Source: Auanema rhodensis
Lineage: Eukaryota > Nematoda > Chromadorea > Rhabditida > Rhabditidae
Reading direction: 5' to 3'
Assembly (NCBI GenBank): GCA_964057225.1
Contig: OZ059898.1
Location: forward strand, 6,324,001 to 6,388,000
DNA: 64,000 nucleotides
Shown piece by piece: positions 50,756 to 64,000 of this stretch (positions are counted from its first letter, which is position 1; every line of letters starts with the position of its first letter). Both the position numbers and the translations under genes were made by a program. The notes beneath the pieces are model-generated. The model made no database searches. It had not been told where the DNA came from and was given only the letters and a program-made list of their open reading frames with translations.

Positions 50756-53268
50756 ATGGATTTCTCAGAGGTAATAGATAACTATTCATAGATTGTAGTA
50801 AACTATTAGTTATAGTTAATGATATCTGAATGATTTTGATATAATTCTTTCAGATTACCTTGTTCTTCTTATTACTTTGTGTTTCTCTTTCCCAAGCAAT
50901 CAAATGTAAATGCACAAAAGAATCTGAAACTATAACATGTTATGATGGTGTTTGTGATGCTGAAGGAGGATGTAAGTTCATTAATATTTCTTATTTTCTA
51001 TTATTTCTTTTATATTTTTTATATTTTCTTCATCATTTTTTATATTCAATTATTTGTTCTTCACTTATTCACCCATTCTTTCGAATTGAATGATGGATGA
51101 GGCAGTTGCTCTAATGACAAAGTGCCATCGAACATCTCAACCTCAAATATTTTTTAAAATTTATTTTTTTCCTTTTGGTATATTATACATATTTTCTTTA
51201 ACTTTAAAATCTTTTAAAGAAATACCCTATTCGCTCTATTTAAAGTGAAGTAGAAGAAATTAAATGTCACCTAGACGTATTAGAACACAAAGCTCAAAGA
51301 ACTGCCAGAAGTTCAATGCTTCAAGATTACTCGATCGAAAAAAATAAAAACGTTTAAGCTAGTTTAGACTAGTCCATATAGGAAATGCAACTCAAATGAG
51401 TCAGAAACATTATCTTACTAAGAGTTGACCCTTTAACCATAACCATTAGTTGATATGTTTATATTTATTTGCTTTTCTCATCGTTATCCTAAACAAAAAA
51501 AAAGAAAAGAAAAGAGAAAAAGAATATAAACTAAGAATAGTACTGATTACTAAAGAACTTAATAAATAAATAAAATAGCTACATACATATACATACATCC
51601 ATATATAAGATTTGAAAAAAAAAACATTATAAATCTTTTCTTTAACTTTCTTTTAAATGTTATATTTAACTAAATATAGTATATAGTTTATATTATATTA
51701 TAAGTGTTCAACATTTATTTGATTATTGTATTAGTTGACCTTTTGAAAAAAAGTTTTACCTCTCTTCGCTCAATGCTGCTCCCTATCCCTTTTTCTTTTT
51801 CAAAACTGTATTATAGATTTGTTCGCAATTTATAATAGTGAATCATCACTTATTCAGATCTCTTGAAAAAGCACAAAATTTCTATTTTCCTAATATCATT
51901 TTTCGATCAAATATTCATTTCGTTCATTTTACTTGATCGAAAGGCGGAAACAAATGGTTAGCTTTCTTGAAAGAGTAAAGGAATAAGAGAGAGATATGAA
52001 TATCAAATTTCCATAATTAACAAATTTAAAAAGAATTTTGTTAAACAAGAGTATGCTCTTAATAGCATATTGACATGAAAATTATATTCTAAATACGAAT
52101 ATCTGAGGTCAAGACTCTTAATCTCTGCTATACAATTCACATTTAATTATATTCTTTTTGTTATAATATCAATATATATCGATATATAATATAAATAAAT
52201 ATAATTAATATAAATATCTAAATATACATATGTATATATCTTTCTATATATATATATAGTATATATAAGCTTAAGTATTAATATTGAAGACTATAAGATA
52301 ATATATATAATTTAGAAAAGGAAAAAAACAAATTATTATTATTTAGAAATAGTTGTTGTTCTTTTTAACATTCATTTTTAATATTTAATCTTTAGTTGCT
52401 ATGTTATATCATCAGTAGTAAACAGATTAAATGATGAGATTCACGAAACAGAAATAGTAATAAATTGCGAAAATCATTAGAAATATTATTTCTATCATAA
52501 TTTAACTATTTTTTTAAATAATACAAAACAAAATTTACATATAATTATATAGTAAAATAAAAGAAAAATCATTAAAATAATTTTCAGCTTGTTTAATGCT
52601 TGATCATCCTACTATGGGAGTTCATTATACATGTCATAACAAGAGTTTAAGGGTAAGTATTTCATATTCTAATGTTAATTTAACTAATACATATTTATAA
52701 AAATTAAAATTGAAACATTTATTTGATTTAGTTATCAAAGTTTATGTGAATATTTAATTAATATGAAGTGACAATGACATGTATTTATTGTATTCAGTCA
52801 TTACGTGACCTTTACAAAGTTCACGTGAGCAGTAATGGCATGATGTAAATAATCTAGTTAAGAAGATATACATACATATGCATGTTTTTCATATAATTAA
52901 TTAATTTACATTTATAAATATGTATAGTTTGATCTTTAATTATTCCTATTATTCATTTATAATTATTTTTTATAGGATGGAGCATGTCTATTCAAAACTT
53001 CCAAAAGTGGTGCTAATGTAAGAATCTGCGCATGTAATATAATGGATTTTTGTAATTATTCATATTGGCCTGAAAAGTACGTTTTTTTTGGATATTCTTG
53101 TTATTATTTATATATTATACTTATTCAAGGTCAACTAGATCAATCCCATCAGAACGTCGTACACAAGTTGCTCGCGATGATTCAAATACGGATAAACTAG
53201 GAACCTCAATCACAAGTCAAGTTTGCGTTATGATCAGCTTTTTGGCATTTGTACATCAAATAATGTAA
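50756..53268 (+). CDS. Ly6/three-finger-like small GPI-anchored surface protein, 145 residues
   Basis: Exons: 50756-50770, 50854-50971, 52588-52652, 52976-53076, 53130-53268 (TAA). The phases fit and give 145 residues. The first coding exon holds only MDFSE; the signal peptide runs to about residue 20 (ITLFFLLLCVSLSQA). The mature part has ten cysteines, starting KCKC and ending in C-N (DFCNYSYW). Cysteine-rich spacing with a terminal Cys-Asn is the hallmark of the Ly6/uPAR or activin-receptor-type three-finger fold. The C-terminus is hydrophobic (VCVMISFLAFVHQIM) after a Ser/Asp/Asn-rich spacer, as in a GPI-anchoring signal. Nematodes have many such proteins on neurons and epithelia. A possible trans-splice or 5'UTR acceptor TTTTTGCAG ends at 50706. 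Intron 2 is unusually long (1616 bp) and may hold regulatory DNA. Confidence 0.83.
50972..52587 (+). other. 1.6-kb second intron of the Ly6-like gene
   Basis: All other introns of this gene are 53-323 bp. This one has a donor GTAAGT and acceptor TTTTCAG. It holds AT-rich palindromic stretches around 52150-52280 but no visible gene. Confidence 0.6.
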
Positions 53269-54414
53269 AATAATATTTTAAAAACGAATTAGGTTTCCAT
53301 TATAAGTTCAACTTTCGATGCGAACATTCTTTGAATTTTGTTTTGGAATATAGGTAATAGACAGTTTTTTCAACCATATGAAACTAGTTCGAAATATCAT
53401 TCCCTTCATATATAATGTAAAAAAAGTTTTGTTTTAATCATTTCTTTTTGATATTTTCTCAGAATGCTGTTAAATCTTATGTTTTTTTTTGAAAAGTTTT
53501 AGCAATTTGTAAGAAACTTTTTCACGTGTTCCAACAACTCCGTCCATACCTAAACCTATTACCATACCTATTTACAAATCTTTCAAGAACAAAAGTTTAA
53601 TTTTCTAAAAATTTTTAAAAATTATTCAATAACCTTATAATTTGTCATAAATTGTTATTTTCATATAATTATCTCATTGCTGTTTATATAATTAAACATG
53701 TTTGCTTTTTTTTGTATTGAAATGCTTAGCCAACAAGATTTGAGTCAGATAAGAGGTTACTATCTTCATGTTATTCCTAAGTTTCGATCATATTTAACAT
53801 TTGCAATAATTAATCTTTATATTTTATTTAAAAAAAACACATTTCAAATGATTAATAATGTAAAAAATGAGAATAAAGTTTCAAATATTTTTTACAAATA
53901 AAACCCAAAATTCATGACTTGGCTGACAGTTTATAGATTTATAATATATTATATCAAATAGTCTATTATGTATATGAATGAGAACAACGTCAATGATGTC
54001 AAAATAATTTTAGATTCTTATTTGAAATAAAAAATATTAGATATAATAAAATAAAATAAAATAAGAAAATCAAAGAATTAAAGTAACAATTGTAAGAAAT
54101 GTATACATTGAAGATATTGTATTAATATTTTTAAAATAATAATAATAATATTATTAATGAAATAACTGTATCCTGTTAATTATATGAAAGCTTAGCAGGA
54201 TTACGGTATTTACAGTAGGAACTCATATAAGAGGGTGGTTCTGATTGATTAATTATTTGATTGCTACAGTAATCTTTAGTAAAATAATAAGATATATAAA
54301 CCGGTTATGAACAAATAAAAGAAATATTATGAGAAAGTAAAATATATGTAGTAAACCAGCTCATGAAAAAAAACAACTCAACAAATGTTATATAAAAGAT
54401 TAAGAGAACTGAAG
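53269..54414. other. Convergent intergenic region between the Ly6-like and peptide-precursor genes
   Basis: AT-rich. An AATAAA at 53872-53877 is a candidate end for the Ly6-like transcript, about 600 bp past its stop. I see no gene. Confidence 0.45.
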
Positions 54415-55137
54415 CTAATTCTTAAAAAAAGAAAATTCTTCTGATGATTCGGGCATACTTCGCTTGATGAATGGTGGCTCTTTCACTGGCACTGGAAGTA
54501 TAGGTGGATATGGCAATCGAAGTGATCGCTTTTTCAATGGAGGTTCACGTAATGGTACACGTAACATATCCAAAGGATAACTAGTTCTCCTTTCAACAAA
54601 GTAATCTTTATCTGATCTTAAAAAAAGAAAAGATAAGATAATAAGTTAATTATTCAATAATATATATTATATTATATAATTAAATATTATTATTATAATT
54701 ATATTTCTACATGTTATCATACCTTTTAAGAGGTGGTTCACGTAATGGTATGCGGGGCATAAGCTGACTTCCAGCTGATGGATAAACTGACATATCTCTT
54801 TTCAACTCATTATTTTTCTTTTCTGGAACTAAAACGTGTTGTTTGTTGATGTTACCTACTTAAATTCATTGACTTACGTTGAAAATATCGTAACTGAGGA
54901 ATTGGGAAATCAGCTCTTTCTAGCTCAACTGAAAAAATAAAAGAATACTTAAAGAATCTTATATACTTTGACGAGTTTAAATAGAATAATGAAACGATAA
55001 AATTATCACAAAATTTCAGTAAAAAATCCGTTCACTCAAATATTTTATTTTCATGAAAATAAAAAGCTCGTACCCCAATCAGATAGCTGATTAGCTTGTA
55101 CGGACACACATAGCAGGCCGATCATAACGAGCCACAT
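54415..55137 (-). CDS. Neuropeptide-like precursor with repeated P-L-R-E-P-P-L peptides, 140 residues
   Basis: Exons: 55137-55074, 54928-54878, 54828-54723, 54616-54415 (TAG); phases fit, 140 residues. Residues 1-15 form a signal peptide (MWLVMIGLLCVSVQA). The rest has no cysteine and is cut into segments by dibasic sites K42K43, K48R49, K73R74, R83R84, K102K103R104 and K125R126. Three of these segments end alike: RIPLREPPL before K73R74, RVPLREPPL before K102K103R104, and PVPVKEPPFI before K125R126. A signal peptide, repeated related peptides and prohormone-convertase sites are the signature of a neuropeptide (nlp-class) precursor. Expected products: about residues 50-72, 85-101 and 105-124. 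The peptide ends lack a Gly, so they would not be amidated. I do not recognise the family. A secreted antimicrobial or structural proline-rich protein is the alternative. Confidence 0.82.
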
Positions 55138-56752
55138 TTCTGGAAAAAAATAGAGAAATTTGAAACAAAAACCATACAATTACAGAAAGAATAAAGAAAA
55201 CTTTTTATTATTATGACGATGATGATGATGATAATGATGATGATGATGCAGATAGACAAGTAAGGAAAAACAATGTAAAGTATAAACAGGAACCGGAAGC
55301 ATTTATAGTAAAAATGTGTAAATTAAGATTACTATATATACATTTTTTTGAATAGTTTAAATTTTTTTATAATTTTCTAGTTTACTTTGAGAACAAAACA
55401 TAACATTTGTATTGTGTGAAGTTTCATTTGTGCAATGGGGAGGAACAACATCATCATTCAGGTCATGAAATAGGTCCGCGATATTTCAAGTAAAGTTCAA
55501 AATTAATTATTTCATTTCGCTCGTTCACAAATGATGCTATTGAATAAGTTAAGATCAAATTGAGCATTATAATGTGTTGACAGATAAATAAAGGAAGAAC
55601 AAGTCAATGTACAAAAGTTTAAGCCTTTATAAAGGAAATATAGTTATACTTCCAGTTAATGACAACATTTTGCTGACGTAGTCATTGCTAGCATGAGGTA
55701 TCCTTAGACTGAGTCGACACAAAGGAGGAAATATCTTGAAGCTTTGAGCAAAAATTTTGACGTCGGACTTGTACATGAGGACGACTTCCTTGCTAGCAAT
55801 TATCCAGAATATAGGTTAATAGATTAAAAAAAAGCTGAATGTTGGTGTATGATTCTGAATAAAACAGGTAGGAATACAAGCAAGTGTTTGTCTACGACAA
55901 TCTTAGTATTGTCGAGCAAATTCACTAAGGTGTAACTAACACACAACAAAAAAAAAATTCAAGCATACAAACTGGAATGATGCTGTCGCTCTATCAGACA
56001 ATCGGAAGAAAGCATAATCGTCTTATGAGAGAATATATTTTTAAAAGAAGGTATAAGCTGTAGTATAATGATTCAACTTGCAGAAAACAGTGTAGCTGAT
56101 AAGAGATGTACAATGAGATAACTCAACAGCTCATACATAGACTGAACAAAGACTAAGCTTTTAAAGTCAAAGGCGTTGGTAAACGTTACCAAGACGACAA
56201 TGTAAATTTATACTTTGTAAACTTAATATCTAATAGCATTAGAATAGTTGTTAAGTATTGACGTCTAAACTATAGCATCCAAGTGAGCACAGGAGAATAT
56301 ATTGAATCCATTTATGCAAGTAGCAAACTTGTGGGAATTCAAGTAGATATGAAAGAAAAAAACGAGAAACGAAGAGAGACAATAGTATAGAGGGTGTGGG
56401 TGAAAAGAAGATAAAAAGGAGGAGGTGTCCCTCCCTCGGATTCTGATTCCTAAAGCCGGAGGGCATCACGCGGCAACCAGCTCTTTTCTTTTCTTCACCC
56501 CATCATGTTTTGACGTTATTCACCTCAATCACTGGCAGAAATTCAAAGCGAAGCGAGAGAAACAAAGAAGAAAAGGCTTTATATTCTGTCTCTCATCAGG
56601 GATTTTTTTTTTCTCAAGATCAATCTTACAAACCATTCCACATCGTTGGCGAATTGGATGGCGAAGAGCTAGGTGACGTAAAATCCTGGAGCTACCGCTG
56701 AGCAAATGAATAGATCCTTGAACACATTAACCTCTAATCCAATAAATCATTT

Positions 56753-56809
56753 TAAACTATATTCAATAGAGTCGCCATATAAATAGCATGAACGTATGAA
56801 TATAGTTTA
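56753..56809. repeat. Inverted repeat with 13-bp perfect arms
   Basis: TAAACTATATTCA at 56753-56765 is the exact reverse complement of 56797-56809, with a 31-bp spacer. It is followed 23 bp later by the 22-bp palindrome at 56833-56854. Confidence 0.9.
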
Positions 56810-56832
56810 TAAGAATAGTAATATATTCATAT

Positions 56833-56854
56833 TTAACTATATATATATAGTTAA
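56833..56854. repeat. Perfect 22-bp palindrome, TTAACTATA type
   Basis: TTAACTATATA followed by TATATAGTTAA without spacer. Same class as 36353-36386. Confidence 0.9.
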
Positions 56855-59800
56855 TGAAGAAGTCAATAAGTATAAAAATGGCTTAAAAACAATATGTTTA
56901 AAGTATCAAAATGTAATTGAATTATATGTTTCAATAAAGCAAAAGATATGCTGAAAAATAAAAATATAAAATAATTATAAGACGATATGACAAAAATATG
57001 CATAAGTAAGTAATTATGTCAAAATAAATTTAAATTTAATTATTTTCTGTTCCTTTTATGTCATATACATACATACATATGTAGATTTATACATATTGGA
57101 TGTTCATATACAACACCTATATTACTTTTTTTTTTTTTTTTTTTTTGAAATAAAAAATTAAAATCGCTTAATCAATTAACTTTTGTATAAAAAATTTATG
57201 AAAATGAGACGGAGGAGGCGGGCGAGAAGGAGAAGAGGTGGGGAGTAGTCAGAAGGTATATCAAGTTGCAGAACTTTCATTACAAGAACTTTTAGAAACT
57301 TCAAAATAATTTACAGACACTCTCTTTAAATTTTTTTTTATTCATCTTTCATCTTTCATCTTTTTCATTTTTTTCCCTGAGGATTTCATTCGTTTTTCGT
57401 TTTCTTTACTTTTATTTTTTAAATGATTTTTAAACTTAATTGAGTTGCTCAATTCATTAACAGATTTTTTCTTTTTAGTAATAAATAACTGAAATACAGA
57501 TGTTCGAATGAAAATCTTCAAAAAATTGAATTTATAATTATTGAACTTTCAAACATTCCGACGACGAAAATATCCCTTGTCGTATTTTATAAATAATATA
57601 GTTAAGAACATCATAGTTAAATTCACAAAGGAATTATATTTGAGGTTTTCTCCATCTAATTATCATATAATTATAATAATATATAAAAATTTAATTGACA
57701 TACTATAATAATATACTGTATAAAAAAATTTAAAAGTAATTGAAAAAAAAATGAAACTTAATTATAATTTAAATTTGTTTCATTTAATTTGCAGCAAAAA
57801 ATAAGTTTTCAGCTTGTTTCCAATATGAAGCACTTATTAAAAATCTTAAATTGCGCATAACAAATGAAATAATCATTAACTATATATATATAGATAACAT
57901 ATATATATATATAATAAGAATATATGTTTCATGAAGTATAATGAAACTGAAATACATAACCATACATCACATTGGACAAGAAAGCAAAAACGAAAAAAGA
58001 AAATATGTTGGATGAATTTTAATCTGAATAACTACAAATAGAAATATTACGTAGTTAACTAAAAGAATAAATTATTCACAGTTGAACATCATTCAACAAA
58101 AAAAAAACTTTCAATCTTTTCCTTAGTCCATAATAACAATCACGCCTCGTCGTATACATTTGAAAGTTATTTTAAGGTTGCAAAGAAAAATAAACAGGAT
58201 TTCTTTCAAAGTTTTAAAAAAAATAATAATCTGAAATAAGGAGGAGGTATTTCTTTTTTTTTCTTTTATTATATTTTTCTAAATGAAACATTTTTCTTTT
58301 CAGTTTTTTTATAATGATCATCTATTATTTTATTAACTATTATTGACATAGAATAGGAAAATCTAGTAAAATAAGAAAAAAAAAGAAATATTGTGTCATT
58401 GGACGAGATGTCGGAATTGGTGATTCGAATAAGGAAAAGATCTTCACATTTTCTATCTAATTTCTCAATTTGAATGACAAAACATGGAAATTAGAAGGCT
58501 ATCTGTTTTCAAATATTTTTTTAAACTAAGACAATGACATATTTTTTTACCCTTATGTATGTATTCTCAATTTTAAGAAAATGACATTCTCTCATTTTCT
58601 ATAAAAATGAATGATAGTACATGTAAATAAGGAAATATACCTCATTGAAGAATTTGAAAAAGAAGGTACAACCAGATCTTGCACAGGAAATATAGATACA
58701 TATTTAATGTACATACATGTTGCAAGTAAAGGTACTATTACATTTTTGTTTATTTTTATTTAAACAAAAACCTTTCTTCGTTTATTTTCTTTCAAAAAAA
58801 TGTCTAGAATTAAAGAAATATGATGTAATATAATATATGACGTACATCTTAAAATAGAAAACAAACCGCATCATTGAATCACTAGCAACATCTAACCCAG
58901 TCATTTCATACATGCAAATAATACCGGATTAGAACGTATTTGATCTAGATTAATCGTAGACAAGACAATAATTCTCGAATTACTTAAGAAAGTGGTGAAA
59001 AGTCATATGAATACAACATAAAGCTTGCCACGTGTGAAGCTTTAAGCTCAAAACTTCATGCCCTCATTGCCCTGCGTGAACTTTGTACAGAATGCACATT
59101 GACTACGTGAACTTATCCATATTTCTGTACTCTCATAAATAATTCATATTAATATATTATTTTATATAATTAAGTAGATAATAATAAATTTATTTAATTT
59201 TTTTAAAAAATGTTAATTTTTTCTGATATAATATATGTACATACACAGATGTATATGTAGAAAGTATATATAAATTATGTGTATATCTTACATTTGCATA
59301 ACTAGTGAATATTAAAACAATGAGCAATCAAATAATTATAATTTAAAGTTTAATAAAGTATAATAATCAAATTAAAATTAAATTTAAAAGAATAATAATA
59401 TTGAATTATTTGAATTATACAGTTTATAATATTAATTAAAAACTTATTCAGCTTTTTCATATATGAAAAGGTTACTTTCAATAAATATCTACAAAACAAT
59501 ATTTTCTAAGTTTTAGAGCTTATTTATCCATGACTAAATAAAGTATTACTTCAACTACTTAGAAAGGAAAGTCACATAACTTTCATTTTTCTATTTCAGG
59601 AACTTTCTATTTTTAGATATTAAGCTAAGGACTTTAGGGGAGTTATTTGGTATAGATCTATAAATAAACTAAAATAAGAGCTTTAAAGCAGAAAAAAACT
59701 TTTTCCTTAGATTTTTGCAGAAAAAAAGAAAAAAAAGACAGTTAGCAATATATGAATATATATATATGTATATATATTTAAGTATAATAATTGAAATGGA

Positions 59801-60285
59801 TCAAAAATGAGAAAGTGTGCGCATAATTTTGAGCTGAGCTAAGCTAAAACTCGAAAAAGTAGAAAGAATGTAATATGAGAGATCAAAACCAGGAATCCTA
59901 TAAAAATTCTGAAAAAATAGGAAAAAAATATGTATTTGTATACACATATAAGTATGTATATTTGTAAATATATATATATCTACTTATATGTAAATAAAAA
60001 AATAATCAAAATTTGTCAAGAAAAATATGTGTGGAACTACAGAAATATTGGTGGACAACGACCGTTAATTAAAACAAATGAAGAAAAATAACTCAAGCTT
60101 GTTTATTTTTTTAATTTAAAGCTAGAAAATAAAATGAAATTTGAGTTTTACGTTATAAATATTCATTTTTAGTTGTATATGTCAATATATACTAAATATG
60201 TTAAATATGATAGACAAAAGTGGGAGCAAGAAGGAAGTAAAGGATTGAAGAGAATTCTAATTTGAATCACTTAACTCTAATGAAC

Positions 60286-60344
60286 CCCATAGGTATAGCA
60301 TTACTTGGAGCTAGCAGTCTCAGCTTATGCTTCTGGCCTATGGG
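60286..60344. other. Hairpin-forming sequence, possible small RNA precursor
   Basis: CCCATAGG (60286-60293) pairs perfectly with CCTATGGG (60337-60344). After a 3/5 internal loop AGCAT (60297-60301) pairs with ATGCT (60327-60331). AGCT pairs with AGCT inside the remaining loop. The sequence is more complex than its AT-rich surroundings. The stem is short for a microRNA precursor, and I match it to no known family. Confidence 0.3.
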
Positions 60345-62108
60345 ATACAATTAAGTCGACATAAATGACGCTATTTTAGTAAAGCCTTGCAATAATTCAA
60401 TTTTAAGAGAAAAAAAGAAAAGCGAAAGATAAATAATGATGACAAAGATATTGAAATGAACATTTGATTGATTTTACCGTAGAACCAAAAATAGAATAGA
60501 TAGCTGGCTAATTTGAAAAAAAAAAGAATAATTATGTAATATAAAGAAGAATATATAGAATGATTAGGCCAATGGTCAAGATATATGTATATATTATTGA
60601 AATATCTCATATACTATACATACAAAAATATGTAATAATCCGCTGATTCAAGAGTACTAAGCCGTTTTTCGTTGGATTTCTCGCAAGAAAACAGATAACA
60701 AAATTAAATTCACTCACGAAAATAGTAAAGAAATACATATTCTGGAGATGAAGAACACACAAGATGTGAGTGGGAGTGACTGAACAAGGAAGAGGCTGAA
60801 TGTAAAGACATAAGTGAAAGAAAATAGTCACATGTTATTCGTCTTGGTGGTGGTATTTTCCTAAATTTTTATTGAAACATACCAAAGCAATTTAAACAAA
60901 AGAGAAGAAGCATAATTAAAAGAATATTCATAAATATCTTTTTTTATATAAAAAGAAGAAAAATCTGTTGAATAGATTCATAGTTTTCTTTCAAGTAACA
61001 CAACAATCTATGTAGTTCTCATAACCAAAATTTTCAAATACACATTAATTTAGAAAATAAAATATAATTTACGTGAGAAACACTAGTATATATATATATA
61101 TAAATTTTTTTCTGTATAAAAGCCACAAAACGTACTGGAACTATATATAGAAATATATTTTATTTAAATGTTTTTTTTGGACGTCTTTCGATCAGCGACT
61201 GAATATTTTATTACTTTTTCTTCTTTTAAATGATTCCTTAAATTCATCTTTATTGTCAACAGATGCTAATGAAACTCCGAATTTCAAATCTTTTAATTTC
61301 GTTAAAAGATAGTTGTTGCTTAATAAAGATTTCAAGCAATGTTTTGCTTCAAAATTGTTAACACTATTCTTCCTGGAAGTAAGTTTGGAAACTTTTTGAC
61401 CAAACTATCAGCAAAAAACTTTCACAAAACTCAAAAAATAACTTATATTCAACATATTACATTCAACAATATATATATTTAGATTTAGAATACATTTTTA
61501 ACTAAAAATATTCAAAAGTTAGCAAATCAATCAGCATTGTCTGAAATGATCACAAACTATCTTCAGCATTCCCACACAAAATATTCATCCAACCTGACGA
61601 ACTATTTATGAAAACTGATGACGTCAATACAAACTGAATATAATAATGGAAAACTCTAAGTCTCTAACGCTAAGTTATATGAGCGAATATTTTTCCGATT
61701 TCCGGTCAAAATCTTTAAGTCAAAAGAATGCCAAAAATACTTTTTATTTCTCAATCTGTGTAGATAAGTCTGTTGCTCTTTCGTATTATATCTATTACTG
61801 TAAGTACTTATACACATATCTTTATTAATTTTCAATAAGAATCAAATAAGAAAGATATTTTTAAGAGAAAACAAATTAACAAAAACATATATAAATATTA
61901 AATTTCGAATACAATTGATGGCAAGAGATTTTGGTGCAATCGCTATTCTATGAAATAAGTATAACCGACTAATGACTGAGCTGAATGAAAAACATATATC
62001 ATCTGCATAAAAATAAACGAAATATTAAATACAAACATCATATGATTCTATGTATAAATTTTTTTCTAATATATTAAACATATTATTTGCATATGTTAAA
62101 TATATTTC

Positions 62109-64000
<1,892 letters not shown>

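Larger units (their letters stand above)
55138..62108. other. 7-kb non-coding region upstream of the peptide-precursor gene
   Basis: No exon chain found. A more complex block at 55640-56280 and a GC-richer block at 56400-56705 (short open frames, no recognisable content) may be promoter DNA of the minus-strand peptide gene or relics of a mobile element. Also present: a GAT/ATG triplet run at 55217-55250, palindromes at 56753-56854, a T run at 57128-57146, and an RNA-like hairpin at 60286-60344. A minus-strand AATAAA (TTTATT at 61821-61826) is a candidate end for the dioxygenase transcript. Confidence 0.55.

Noticed and set aside
55640-56280. Possible degraded mariner-type transposon
   Set aside because: Some local complexity and fragments of open frame, but no terminal inverted repeats, no TA target duplication and no recognisable transposase motif.
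56425-56701. Two overlapping open frames of 63-83 codons
   Set aside because: Neither has a domain, signal peptide or splice context, and the two frames compete. Treated as a possible regulatory block.

Overview
The window is nuclear DNA from a nematode, very AT-rich outside the coding exons. The evidence is the gene architecture: many short cis-introns of about 45-60 bp with GTAAGT-type donors and TTTCAG or TTTTAG acceptors, and a gene set that fits a chromadorean worm (EGF/ZP cuticle-matrix protein, BED-finger factor, Ly6-like GPI protein, neuropeptide-like precursor, 4-hydroxyphenylpyruvate dioxygenase). I cannot name the species. From memory, the C. elegans relatives fbn-1, hpd-1 and two phospholipase B-like genes lie on chromosome III, which hints at the same ancestral linkage group.

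Layout: (1) 1-7705, plus strand, the 3' part of a giant fibrillin-related transmembrane matrix protein. It has a Ser/Thr-rich mucin region with a 31-copy, 96-bp in-frame tandem repeat, eight EGF modules, a ZP domain, a furin-type site and a membrane anchor. (2) 8666-10975, minus strand, a complete 13-exon phospholipase B-like hydrolase, convergent with gene 1. (3) 10976-27145, about 16 kb with no convincing coding exon, full of GA/CT microsatellites and scattered less AT-rich islands; it probably holds regulatory DNA and untranslated first exons. (4) 27149-34869, plus strand, a BED zinc-finger gene. Two alternative 5' modules, each carrying its own BED finger, end in the same phase and can both splice to one common 3' body. 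(5) 37065-37740 and 38441-40022, minus strand, two membrane-protein genes: a four-helix protein and a single-pass protein with one EGF module. (6) 40023-50755, about 10.7 kb of repeat-rich non-coding DNA. (7) 50756-53268, plus strand, a small Ly6-like (three-finger) protein with a C-terminal GPI-type tail. (8) 54415-55137, minus strand, a 140-residue secreted precursor with repeated P-[LV]-[RK]-E-P-P-[LF] peptide ends between dibasic sites, i.e. a neuropeptide-like precursor of a family I do not recognise. (9) 55138-62108, non-coding with palindromes and hairpins. (10) 62109-64000, minus strand, nearly complete 4-hydroxyphenylpyruvate dioxygenase of tyrosine breakdown.

Exon joins were worked out by hand. 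Every listed junction keeps the reading frame, but no transcript evidence was available. The genes do not form one pathway. Several are secreted or cell-surface products, and the long non-coding blocks sit upstream of genes of a regulatory or signalling type.

The most interesting items are the repeat-bearing peptide precursor at 54.4-55.1 kb, the either/or BED-finger gene, and the 96-bp repeat array with its ancestral 32-residue copies upstream.
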